Assembly: GCA_025963675.1 (NCBI GenBank)
Contig: JAOQAJ010000088.1
Coordinates: 1-32,731, forward strand
Length of the DNA stretch: 32,731 nt
Source of the DNA: Segetibacter sp.
GTDB lineage: Bacteria; Bacteroidota; Bacteroidia; Chitinophagales; Chitinophagaceae
Direction of reading: 5' to 3'
Positions 24,551-32,671 of the stretch are shown here, piece after piece. The number at the start of each line of letters is the position of its first letter. Positions within the stretch are counted from its first letter, which is position 1. Under the pieces are notes generated by a model. The model was not told where the DNA came from. It made no database searches and saw nothing but the letters and a program-made list of their open reading frames with translations. Both the position numbers and the translations under genes were made by a program.

Positions 24551-25159
24551 ATGGCAGAAGATAAAAGCAAAAAGCTAAATCAGCCGATAAAAGCTGCTAT
24601 TAAAAACCAAAAGACAACAGGCGAGAAAGTAGAAAATGCGGGGTATGTAAAAGCATCTCCTACCGAAAATGCTGCATCAACTGTTGAAGAAGCAGACACC
24701 GTCTATGTCTCGAATAAGAGATCTATTAGCAATGGAATAAATAATTGGGTGATTTTAGATAATGCATCTAAAAAGCCGGAAAGCCGGATGACTTCTTTTG
24801 AAAAGATTGACATTATCAGAGAAGGTATATCTAAAAGGGATTTGGAACATTTAAAAGAAAAGACAGATCTCGATTATAATCAATTGTCAAAAGTGCTTTC
24901 GGTAGCAAGGGCTACCTTAATAAATAAAAAAGGATCAGCAAAGTTCGATATGGTGTTAAGTGAAAGAATTGTAGGAGTGGCTGATATATATTCTTACGGT
25001 TACGAGGTTTTTGAAGATGAAAACCGATTTAATGAATGGATTTTTCGTGCAAACCAGGCACTTGGTGGGCAAGCACCCTATGATCTATTAGACAATCAAT
25101 ATGGCAGAGAAGAAGTTAAGAACCTTATTGGAAGAATTGATTACGGGGTTTATTCATAA
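24551..25159 (+). CDS. Xre/MbcA/ParS-type antitoxin
   Basis: The antitoxin of a RES/Xre type II toxin-antitoxin pair. Residues from about 80 carry a degenerate helix-turn-helix (IIREGISKRDLEHLKEKTDLDYNQLSKVLSVARATL). It is followed by the toxin-binding domain with the typical LSERIVGVADIYSYGYEVFED and FNEWIFRANQALGGQAPYDLL. The end IDYGVYS contacts the toxin in characterised members. The first 75 residues are a Lys/Ala/Glu/Thr-rich, probably disordered extension. An internal Met at about 79 could be an alternative start, but the promoter position favours the full-length ATG at 24551. The toxin gene begins 8 nt after the stop. Confidence 0.93.
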   Translation: MAEDKSKKLNQPIKAAIKNQKTTGEKVENAGYVKASPTENAASTVEEADTVYVSNKRSISNGINNWVILDNASKKPESRMTSFEKIDIIREGISKRDLEHLKEKTDLDYNQLSKVLSVARATLINKKGSAKFDMVLSERIVGVADIYSYGYEVFEDENRFNEWIFRANQALGGQAPYDLLDNQYGREEVKNLIGRIDYGVYS

Positions 25160-25167
25160 GGTGAAGC

Positions 25168-25626
25168 ATGATAGTATATAGGATCGGAAGAACAAAATAT
25201 GCAAGTGATCTGACTGGTGAAGGAGCCCGGTTAAACGGTGGAAGATGGAACCATAAACTTACCCCTTGTCTTTATACATCTGCAAGCCGCTCTCTTGCTG
25301 TTTTGGAATATACGGTAAATGTAAATATTGAGGATATTCCCCGGGCGCTGAGTATGACTACTCTCCACATTCCCGAAGACAACATTTTAAAACTAAGTTT
25401 AACTGAACTTCCAGGAGATTGGCGCGCTTCACCTGCTCCGGCATCTACAAAAGATTTCGGTACTGAATTATTGAAAAACGGCGAGTATGCTATCATTCAA
25501 ATTCCGTCTGCAATAATACCTGATGAATTCAATTACTTGTTAAATCCGATTCATAAGGCCGGCGTTAACTTTTCGATTGAGGATATTTCTGACTTTATTT
25601 ATGATGTAAGAATTAAGAATCGATAA
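25168..25626 (+). CDS. RES-domain toxin (NAD+ phosphorylase type)
   Basis: A 152-residue RES-domain protein. It shows the family's N-terminal GARLNGGRWN (Arg26), then LYTSASRSLAVLEYTV with Tyr36 and Glu47. Further on comes IIQIPSAIIPDEFNYLLNP with Ser114 and Asn126. These positions match the residues that give the domain its name. Characterised RES toxins, such as MbcT of Mycobacterium tuberculosis, degrade NAD+ and stop growth when not bound by their antitoxin. It begins 8 nt after the antitoxin stop with an AAGGTGAAG ribosome binding site, so the pair is one operon. It converges with uvrA. Confidence 0.93.
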   Translation: MIVYRIGRTKYASDLTGEGARLNGGRWNHKLTPCLYTSASRSLAVLEYTVNVNIEDIPRALSMTTLHIPEDNILKLSLTELPGDWRASPAPASTKDFGTELLKNGEYAIIQIPSAIIPDEFNYLLNPIHKAGVNFSIEDISDFIYDVRIKNR

Positions 25627-25753
25627 GATATTCTCGCAAATTCGAGTACGAAGTTTCTTCGGGGGAATATTGCATCAATACTAACTTGTATCTAAACTAC
25701 GGCTTTTTGATTTTTATAAATACAACATGAGGAAGGTGCACAAAGGTTTGCCG

Positions 25754-25779
25754 GATGAACGAAATGCGACGCAACGATG
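25754..25779 (-). repeat. dispersed repeat, short-tail variant, copy 3
   Basis: 26 of 26 nt are identical to 13848-13873, in the same orientation. It lies in the gap between the convergent RES toxin and uvrA genes. Exact conservation of a 26-mer at two sites 12 kb apart is far beyond chance. Confidence 0.85.
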
Positions 25780-25823
25780 AAGCACAAAAGAACAAATGCC
25801 TGTACCCAAAAAAATAAAAAAAA

Positions 25824-28697
25824 TTATTTATTTTTCAATTCCAGTGCAAGGAACTTCCCGGTATGGCTTGCTTTTACTTTGACCAGATTTTCGGGTGTGC
25901 CTTCAAACAATATTTTACCTCCGCCATCTCCACCTTCGGGCCCGAGATCTATGATATGATCTGCCACTTTTATTACGTCAAGGTTGTGCTCTATTACCAA
26001 TACACTGTTGCCTCTATCGACCAGTTTATTTAACACGTCAAGCAAGTGCTGGATGTCCTGAAAGTGTAAACCGGTTGTAGGCTCGTCAAGAATATAAAAC
26101 GTTTTACCAGTGTCCTTTTTTGCTAACTCGGTAGCAAGTTTTACACGCTGTGCTTCGCCCCCACTTAAGGTAACGGCAGATTGACCAAGTGTAATATACC
26201 CCAGACCAACCTCCTGCAACACCTTGATCTTACGGTATAGAAACGGTACATTTTGAAAGAATTCTACTGCCTCATCGACAGTCATATCTAATACATCGCT
26301 GATCGCTTTTCCTTTGTACCGGATTTCTAACGTTTCACGATTGTATCTTTTGCCATTACACTTTTCACAAGGAACATAAACATCGGGCAAAAAGTTCATT
26401 TCTATTACCCTCATGCCCCCACCTTCACAAACATCACACCTTCCACCTCTGACATTAAATGAAAAACGACCGGCAGCATAACCACGAATTTTGGCTTCAG
26501 GAATAGCCGCAAATAAGGTTCTTATTTCGGTAAAGAAACCACAGTAAGTCGCAGGATTACTTCTCGGCGTTCTTCCGATCGGGCTTTGGTCGATCTCGAT
26601 TACTTTATCAATAAACTCTAAACCAGTGATGGTTTTATACTCCATTGGAGTCATTTTACTATTGAAAGCGTGTTTTGATAAAATGGGATATAGTGTTTCA
26701 GTTATCAAAGTACTTTTTCCGCTACCGCTTACACCGGTTACACAAATAAATTTACCTAATGGAAATTTTACGTTTACGCCTTTGAGATTATTGCCTTTTA
26801 CACCCTTTAGTTCCAGCGCTTTACCATTACCAGCTCGTCTTTCTTTTGGAACTTCGATTGCCTTTTCGCCACTCAGGTAAGCAGATGTTGGCGAACCCGA
26901 TGCTAAAACTTTATTAGGATCACCTTGAGCCACAACCTGTCCGCCATGCTTACCTGCTTTTGGACCAATATCGATTAAATGATCGGAAGCAAGCATTATA
27001 TCTTTATCGTGCTCGACCACCAAAACACTATTACCTATGTCGCGTAAGTTTTTTAATGCAACAATTAATTGCTGATTATCTCTCTGGTGCAAACCGATAC
27101 TTGGTTCATCTAAAATGTAAGTAATGCCCTGCAACTGGGAGCCGATCTGCGTCGCAAGCCTGATCCGTTGGCTTTCGCCTCCACTTAAAGATTTAGAAGA
27201 CCTGTTTAATGTAAGATATGTGAGACCGACGTCAAGCAAAAAACCAAGCCTTTCACGTATCTCCTTCAAAATATCTTTCGCTATCGTATTCTGCTTTTTA
27301 CTTAACCTTTCTTCAATTCCATTAAACCATGCAAACAATTTGTCGAGGTCTTGCCTGCTTAAATCTGCAATGTTCTTTTCGTTTACTTTAAACCATAAGC
27401 TTTCCCTTTTTAGACGGTCACCGCTGCAAGCAGGACATTCTTTTAAGATCATAAATTTCTCAACCCAATCTCTCAAAGACTCGCTACTGCTGGATGAAAA
27501 CCATCTTTTCAGCATATTAACTATTCCTTCGTATTCAGTTGTATACATATCACCCGGCAAAGCTTCATAGGCTCCTGAAATCTCTACATCGCCGGTTGCA
27601 TCCTCTTTGCCATACAGGATAATGTTCATGGCATTTTCAGGAAGATCTTTAACCGGTTTATCGACACTGAACTTATGCTTTTTACCCAGCTGGACTATTT
27701 GCTTGTAGATAAAGGCTTCCCGTTCTTCGCCAAGCGGAGCAATTGCCCCTTCTTTTATGCTTTTATTTTTGTCTGGTATCACAGCATCCATGTTTATTTG
27801 ATAAACACTTCCAAGTCCCTTACAAGCAGGGCATGCGCCATAAGGAGAGTTGAACGAAAAAGCATTGGGTGAGGGCTCTTCGTAACTCAGGCCAGTGTCT
27901 TCGCACATCAATTGCTTGCTGTACTGAACAACTGTATCACTATCATTGATAAGCAAAAACATAAGGTCTTTGCCTACCTGCAAGGTTTTTTGAACGCTTT
28001 GACTCAAACGTACTTTCATGTCATCTGTCGCCTGTAACCGGTCTATAACTAATTCTATATCGTGGATTTTATACCGGTCGACCTGCATTTTTTCCTTCAG
28101 ATCCTTTACTTCTCCGTCGATCCTTACTTTTAAAAAGCCTTTCTTCCGTACGTCTTCAAAAAGCTCGCGGTAATGTCCTTTACGACCGCGCACCAATGGG
28201 GCAAGCAACGAAATTTTCTTATCCTTAAACTTCGAAAAAATATTCCCGACAATTTCCTCTTCGCTCCACTTGACCATTTTTTTGCCGGTATTATAGCTAT
28301 AAGCTTCACCAATCCTGGCAAATAGCAAGCGAAGAAAATCGTACACTTCTGTAATCGTTCCTACAGTAGATCGGGGATTTTTATTGGTAGTTTTTTGTTC
28401 AATGGAAATTACAGGGCTAAGACCTGTTATTTTATCAACGTCCGGCCTCTCCATGTCACCAATGAATTGTCTGGCATAAGCGCTAAAACTTTCCATGTAT
28501 CTACGTTGTCCCTCGTTGTAGATAGTATCGAAAGCGAGTGAAGATTTACCGCTTCCGCTGACCCCGGTAATAACAACCAATTTATTTTTAGGAATTGATA
28601 TATCGATGTTTTTCAGATTGTGAACCCTTGCACCAAAAACTTCTATTTGTTCTTCTACTTCTGTATTGTCTATTGGATCAGATGTAATTTTTGCCAT
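25824..28697 (-). CDS. uvrA: UvrA, excinuclease ABC subunit A
   Basis: Damage-recognition ATPase of nucleotide excision repair, acting with UvrB and UvrC. At 957 residues it is close to standard UvrA length. The first Walker A GVSGSGKSS is at 45-53 and the second, GVSGSGKST, at about 655-663. Both ABC signatures (LSGGESQR and LSGGEAQR) and both Walker B regions (ILDEPS, ILDEPT) are intact. The cysteine pairs of the zinc modules are present: CPACKGLG and CPACSGDR in the first half, CDVCEGGG and CEKCNGKRYN in the second. The start MAKITSD has a TATCTTTA element 7 nt upstream (28704-28711 on the complementary strand), one base off the -7 consensus. It is not in an operon. Confidence 0.96.
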   Translation of the reverse strand: MAKITSDPIDNTEVEEQIEVFGARVHNLKNIDISIPKNKLVVITGVSGSGKSSLAFDTIYNEGQRRYMESFSAYARQFIGDMERPDVDKITGLSPVISIEQKTTNKNPRSTVGTITEVYDFLRLLFARIGEAYSYNTGKKMVKWSEEEIVGNIFSKFKDKKISLLAPLVRGRKGHYRELFEDVRKKGFLKVRIDGEVKDLKEKMQVDRYKIHDIELVIDRLQATDDMKVRLSQSVQKTLQVGKDLMFLLINDSDTVVQYSKQLMCEDTGLSYEEPSPNAFSFNSPYGACPACKGLGSVYQINMDAVIPDKNKSIKEGAIAPLGEEREAFIYKQIVQLGKKHKFSVDKPVKDLPENAMNIILYGKEDATGDVEISGAYEALPGDMYTTEYEGIVNMLKRWFSSSSSESLRDWVEKFMILKECPACSGDRLKRESLWFKVNEKNIADLSRQDLDKLFAWFNGIEERLSKKQNTIAKDILKEIRERLGFLLDVGLTYLTLNRSSKSLSGGESQRIRLATQIGSQLQGITYILDEPSIGLHQRDNQQLIVALKNLRDIGNSVLVVEHDKDIMLASDHLIDIGPKAGKHGGQVVAQGDPNKVLASGSPTSAYLSGEKAIEVPKERRAGNGKALELKGVKGNNLKGVNVKFPLGKFICVTGVSGSGKSTLITETLYPILSKHAFNSKMTPMEYKTITGLEFIDKVIEIDQSPIGRTPRSNPATYCGFFTEIRTLFAAIPEAKIRGYAAGRFSFNVRGGRCDVCEGGGMRVIEMNFLPDVYVPCEKCNGKRYNRETLEIRYKGKAISDVLDMTVDEAVEFFQNVPFLYRKIKVLQEVGLGYITLGQSAVTLSGGEAQRVKLATELAKKDTGKTFYILDEPTTGLHFQDIQHLLDVLNKLVDRGNSVLVIEHNLDVIKVADHIIDLGPEGGDGGGKILFEGTPENLVKVKASHTGKFLALELKNK

Positions 28698-28926
28698 ACT
28701 GTGTAAAGATAACCAGACAATAGTTTGAATAATTGTAATAGTATGATAAAGAAGATTTGAGACAGATTATAAGGAATCTCGTTAAAAAAGATTTTGAAAG
28801 CGTGGCCTGTTTATCCTATAGAGCTCGTCTCGATTTAGTGTTCGCATTTTGTCCGCTCTATCATAAAAAATGCGGTTAATAAAATAAAATGGCCGACGAA
28901 TCGTTCAATTATTAAAATAATAAAAA

Positions 28927-29199
28927 TTGATCGTCAGCAATTATATCTATTACGGAAACCACTTATTACTGGCAATGGTCGTTATTTCACTTTTAGTCAA
29001 AGTAGTACTGTATTATAAAATTGAAAAAGAATGGGATCCTATAAGGTTTATACACTTTTCAAAAATCGATTTAAAAATGACCATGCGAAAAGATTTAAGG
29101 ATATGGCGTAGAAGACAAAATATACTAACCGTCGTTTTTCTAATTTTCATACTGCTTTTTGGCCTTTTGTCTTTTTTTCATATGATCATTAGAAATTAG
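28927..29199 (+). CDS. small two-span membrane protein, hypothetical
   Basis: About 90 residues with two hydrophobic spans (HLLLAMVVISLLVKVVLYY and ILTVVFLIFILLFGLLSFF). They flank a basic cytoplasmic-type loop (KIDLKMTMRKDLRIWRRRQN). The upstream end is a TTG at 28927; the first in-frame ATG is at 28975, which would cut into the first span, so the TTG start is preferred. No family is recognised. It lies between divergent uvrA and convergent pbpC. Confidence 0.6.
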   Translation: MIVSNYIYYGNHLLLAMVVISLLVKVVLYYKIEKEWDPIRFIHFSKIDLKMTMRKDLRIWRRRQNILTVVFLIFILLFGLLSFFHMIIRN

Positions 29200-29258
29200 G
29201 GTTTATCAAATCTGTGGTTGATTATATTAAACTATTCAGTGTTGGGATCACGGTATTT

Positions 29259-31757
29259 TCACTTTTTCTCCTTTTCCAAAATTTCAAATCTTCGGGTGAT
29301 CGTCTCGCCCTGCTGATCAACTATCGTTATCGTGTGAACACCTTTTTTGGGGTTTAAGGCCATTTGGTGAAACTGTTGTGTCGTGCCTACGTAATCATCA
29401 TCCAGGTGCCAGAAAAGCTTTTCATTGGCACTGCGATGTGTTGCTTTAAAAACTGTCTTTCCTTTCTCACCACCAATTTCCACCGGGACATAAATAGTGG
29501 CATTGGGATCAGGATAAATTATTTCCATTTGCCTGTTTGCATTACCGGCACAATTAGGCAAGTATGGCGGCAATGGCAAGTATTCCTGGTGTTTGGCCTT
29601 GTAATAATACTCCATCGATGGCGGCAACGTAAACCAAGCTTTATGCACCATTTCTGATGGTGCCTCGCAATTGTCCGCGGCCCTGAACGTACCTGTGTGG
29701 TCAAGATGAATAATATGGTGAAACGGGCATAATAATGCATTCCTGCCGTTTACGCTAACCATCATAGTATCAACATCATTGCACTCGGGCCCGGCTTTGT
29801 AACCACTTTGATGACATACAGGCAAATAAGCAAAGTCGTAAGCTGGCGGCTGAAACCAGGCAGAGGCAGGTAATAGCCGGAAAATATCAAACATAACAGG
29901 GGCAGCGGTATTAATTCCTGTAAGTTCTGGCCGTCCTTCACCGTCAGCATTTCCCACCCATACAACCACGCAATATCTTGATGTTAGCCCAATAGCCCAT
30001 CCGTCTCTGAAACCAAAGCTGGTTCCCGTTTTCCATGCAATGCGTTGAGCTGAATTGAAGACGTTCCAAAGACCTTCTTCTCCGGGACGCATTACTTCCT
30101 GCATGGCATTGAACGTGTGCCAGAGGGATGTGAAGTCGAAGGGAAGTTTCCGGTTTTGAGTTTCGGGTTTTAAGTTGGTTAATGACGGTTGACTGATGAC
30201 ATCTGACGGAGATAGTCGTGGTGTCTCGTTTGACGTTTCCCGGCTCTTCGCTTGTAGCTTGTGGCTTGGGGCTTGCGGCTCAAAATACCTGGGCATATAC
30301 CAATCATCACCAATTATTTTCCCATTGTTCTTCCTTTGATTATTATAGGTTCTTGCAAGGCTACTGTACACTCCTGCAAGTTCCCACGGGGTTACTTCAC
30401 AGCCACCAAGAATGAGGCTTAGTCCGTAATGGTCCGCAGGTTGTTTTAGAGTGGTGAAGCCGCATTGTTTCAGTACGTCATAAAAGCGCTGATACTTGTA
30501 CTGTTGAAGCATCTTTACAGCCGGAATATTCAGGCTTCGACTTAAGGCACGATTTGCCGGGACAGCTCCATCATATTCAAGGTTAAAATTTTGAGGTGTA
30601 TAACCACCAATTTGGGTCGGAATGTCAGGAACAAGTTGTTGTGGCAAAATCGAGCCCTCAGTTTGCATAGCCGCGAAGAGCAATGGTTTTAAAGTACTTC
30701 CCGGACTTCTGGGAGAGGCAAGTACATCAACATGACTTTCAAGCTCCGGGTCAGAAGGATTGTAGACATTGCCGATATAAGCCAGCACGTTTCCAGTTTC
30801 AACATCCATAACCATAGCCGCGGCGTTGTTAATACCGTTTCCTTTGAACCCGCTTTGATACCTGTTGACAATTTGCGTTACACTTTGTTGTAGATCTGAT
30901 TTTACTGTTGTTGTTATTCGTGTTGACAACTCTTGATTTCCTTCCTGTAGTTTTTTATATTCCTTCTTAAATCTATCTAATAAGTGCGGCGTGAGTTGTG
31001 GTAACGGCAATGGCTTTCCTGGCAACAGCTCCATTTTAGCAAGTTCGCCTGTTGTTGCATCAATTGTTTTGTTAGCAATCAGCTTATCTACCAGATCATT
31101 TCTTTTACGTAAAAGGGTTTGCCTGTTCTTACCCGGATGAACCAATGTTGGTGCGTTTGGTAAAACGGCTAGTGCCGCCATTTCTCCCCAGCTAAGTTTG
31201 TCTGGGCTTCTGCCAAAATATCTCCACGATGCTGCGTCTAAACCTACTACATTACTTCCGAAAGGAGCATTGCTCGCATATGTTGCCAGGATTGCTTTTT
31301 TACTATGAGAACATTCTAGTCTTACTGCTAAAATCCCTTCAATAAGCTTTTGCAAAAGGTTTCGCTTTTCCCCCCTGCTTAGTCTTATCACCTGCATCGT
31401 TAACGTGCTCCCACCACTGACTACTTTTTTGCCTTTTAGGTTCTGGTAAACCGCTCGTAATAATGCTATTGGGTCAATACCAGGATGATAGAAGAAGCGT
31501 TTGTCTTCAAAGGCGGTAATGCATTTGATGAATTTTTCAGGGATGGATTGGTTGTATGGAAACCGCCATTGTCCATCTGTTGCAATGCTTGCTGATAACA
31601 GGTTGCCATCAGTGTCTTCTAATACAAATGATGTTGGTTTATCAAAAAGTTTTTTGGGTAATGCAAATGCAAACCATAGAAGCATGAGGGCTGCAATGGT
31701 TAGCGTTAGCTTTCGTTTTTTTGAAAGAGACTTTATTTTATTTATTGAATTCTTCAA
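29259..31757 (-). CDS. pbpC: penicillin-binding protein 1C
   Basis: A bifunctional peptidoglycan synthase of 832 residues. A membrane anchor lies at about 17-35. The glycosyltransferase 51 domain has catalytic Glu84 in AFEDKRFFYHPG and GGSTLTMQ. The transpeptidase domain has the Ser354-Thr-Leu-Lys357 motif, SRSLN, and Lys576-Thr-Gly. The C-terminal PBP1C domain (about 730-832) begins MEIIYPDPNATIYVP. An insertion of about 47 residues (491-538) lies between RYFEP and LPFDF. It is encoded by DNA with a 7-nt period and reads as low-complexity polar residues. In many bacteria pbpC is next to an alpha-2-macroglobulin gene; none is visible here. The gene lies 18 nt downstream of a PIN toxin-antitoxin pair on the same strand. 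Confidence 0.93.
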   Translation of the reverse strand: MKNSINKIKSLSKKRKLTLTIAALMLLWFAFALPKKLFDKPTSFVLEDTDGNLLSASIATDGQWRFPYNQSIPEKFIKCITAFEDKRFFYHPGIDPIALLRAVYQNLKGKKVVSGGSTLTMQVIRLSRGEKRNLLQKLIEGILAVRLECSHSKKAILATYASNAPFGSNVVGLDAASWRYFGRSPDKLSWGEMAALAVLPNAPTLVHPGKNRQTLLRKRNDLVDKLIANKTIDATTGELAKMELLPGKPLPLPQLTPHLLDRFKKEYKKLQEGNQELSTRITTTVKSDLQQSVTQIVNRYQSGFKGNGINNAAAMVMDVETGNVLAYIGNVYNPSDPELESHVDVLASPRSPGSTLKPLLFAAMQTEGSILPQQLVPDIPTQIGGYTPQNFNLEYDGAVPANRALSRSLNIPAVKMLQQYKYQRFYDVLKQCGFTTLKQPADHYGLSLILGGCEVTPWELAGVYSSLARTYNNQRKNNGKIIGDDWYMPRYFEPQAPSHKLQAKSRETSNETPRLSPSDVISQPSLTNLKPETQNRKLPFDFTSLWHTFNAMQEVMRPGEEGLWNVFNSAQRIAWKTGTSFGFRDGWAIGLTSRYCVVVWVGNADGEGRPELTGINTAAPVMFDIFRLLPASAWFQPPAYDFAYLPVCHQSGYKAGPECNDVDTMMVSVNGRNALLCPFHHIIHLDHTGTFRAADNCEAPSEMVHKAWFTLPPSMEYYYKAKHQEYLPLPPYLPNCAGNANRQMEIIYPDPNATIYVPVEIGGEKGKTVFKATHRSANEKLFWHLDDDYVGTTQQFHQMALNPKKGVHTITIVDQQGETITRRFEILEKEKK
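30146..30285. repeat. degenerate 7-nt-periodic tract inside pbpC
   Basis: On the plus strand the tract can be cut into 20 units of 7 nt. The first four are GTTTCCG, GTTTTGA, GTTTCGG, GTTTTAA. Four near the end are CTTGTAG, CTTGTGG, CTTGGGG, CTTGCGG. Middle units share a TGAC core (AATGACG, GTTGACT, GATGACA, TCTGACG). The tract corresponds to the poorly structured insertion in penicillin-binding protein 1C and keeps the frame open. Confidence 0.75.
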
Positions 31758-31775
31758 CGCTGCCGTAAACGATGT

Positions 31776-32198
31776 TTAGATTGGAACAGGATACGTTTCC
31801 TTAAACCATTTAATATCCCTGATGGGTATCGAGGAATCTTGGAAATTCAATAATGCTCTTTCTTTAGTGACAATAATTTCACTGTCTGTTTGAAAAGCTA
31901 AATCAAAGAGGAAGTTGTCTTTTGGGTCGGGGCTTTCTTTGTACTGTACAACCGGTTGAAAAATTATACAGGAAGCTTTAATAGTATCTATATAGCCGGC
32001 ATAAACAGCTTCTGGTAATTCTATTGCACTAGTCACCGGTACATTTCGCTCTAACTCTTCAATCAAATCGAAAGATAAAAAAACAGTTAAATCATAAGTA
32101 AGAATAGCATTAACAAGCCGATAAAGTTTTTGATGACGAGTGTAGTTTATAAACACGCTAGTGTCTATTACCAGACGCTCAGGTTTTTGATTCCTCAT
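31776..32198 (-). CDS. PIN-domain toxin of a type II toxin-antitoxin system
   Basis: A 140-residue PIN-domain protein. The likely metal-binding acidic residues are Asp12 in VIDTSVFIN, Glu48 or Glu49 in LIEELERN, Asp94 in DPKDNFLFDLA, and Asp105 before IIVTKERALL. PIN toxins are Mg-dependent RNases that block translation. Its first 20 nt overlap the end of the upstream gene, which is the typical layout for toxin and antitoxin. The stop lies 18 nt before pbpC, so readthrough into pbpC is possible. Confidence 0.88.
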   Translation of the reverse strand: MRNQKPERLVIDTSVFINYTRHQKLYRLVNAILTYDLTVFLSFDLIEELERNVPVTSAIELPEAVYAGYIDTIKASCIIFQPVVQYKESPDPKDNFLFDLAFQTDSEIIVTKERALLNFQDSSIPIRDIKWFKETYPVPI

Positions 32199-32424
32199 AC
32201 CTTAATTTTCGTTGCTCACTTATATAATCATCTGCCTGCTCGTCTGTCATTGCATTTTCTTTCGCTACCCCTGTAACTTTATCAAGGCTGTTTACCTTTG
32301 CCAGAATATCTTCTTTACGCAGTTTAATGAGCAGCTTCTTTTTTTCTTCAACATCCATTTTCTCAACCTCGCTAATTATTTCGTTCAATAATGTCGATTG
32401 CTCGTTAATCAATTCTGACTGCAT
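32179..32424 (-). CDS. antitoxin partner of the PIN toxin
   Basis: An 81-residue charged helical protein (LNEIISEVEKMDVEEKKKLLIKLRKEDILAKV) with a polar C-terminal half (DEQADDYISEQRKLRYEESKT). The context identifies it: it directly precedes and overlaps a PIN toxin gene by 20 nt on the same strand. Small Lys/Glu-rich antitoxins with a helical N-terminus and a toxin-wrapping tail are common in such pairs. A TAACTTTA element about 20 nt upstream on the minus strand is one base off the -7 consensus. Confidence 0.78.
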   Translation of the reverse strand: MQSELINEQSTLLNEIISEVEKMDVEEKKKLLIKLRKEDILAKVNSLDKVTGVAKENAMTDEQADDYISEQRKLRYEESKT

Positions 32425-32624
32425 ATACTTATTTTATTGCATAAAGTTATAAAATTTGCTGTATTGCCCGTCTTCTCATCATCCTAATCAAAAGAGCAGC
32501 AAAAAAAGATGATAGGGGAAGCATAATCGACTTCCATTCTCTCGGGTTAATAAACAATATGCACGAGAGGTGCCGTCAAAAACAACAACTTAAAACGGAA
32601 ATAAACTGTAAGCGGCATAAAAAA

Positions 32625-32664
32625 AGGAGTGAAAACCTTTTTTATTTTAATCCATTTCACTCCT
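32625..32664 (-). terminator. intrinsic terminator of the right-edge gene
   Basis: The 10-bp stem AGGAGTGAAA/TTTCACTCCT (32655-32664 pairs with 32625-32634) is followed on the minus strand by a run of seven T. It lies just after the stop codon at 32672. This is a textbook intrinsic terminator and supports the gene at the edge. Confidence 0.8.
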
Positions 32665-32671
32665 CTTTATT

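Noticed and set aside
27124-27570. Plus-strand open frame of 148 codons opposite uvrA
   Set aside because: It is antisense to a fully conserved uvrA coding region; openness follows from uvrA codon usage.
32448-32575. Minus-strand frame of about 36 codons (INPREWKSIMLPL...) between the edge gene and the antitoxin
   Set aside because: Only a TTG start is available, there is no ribosome binding site, and a 36-codon hydrophobic/basic frame can arise by chance.
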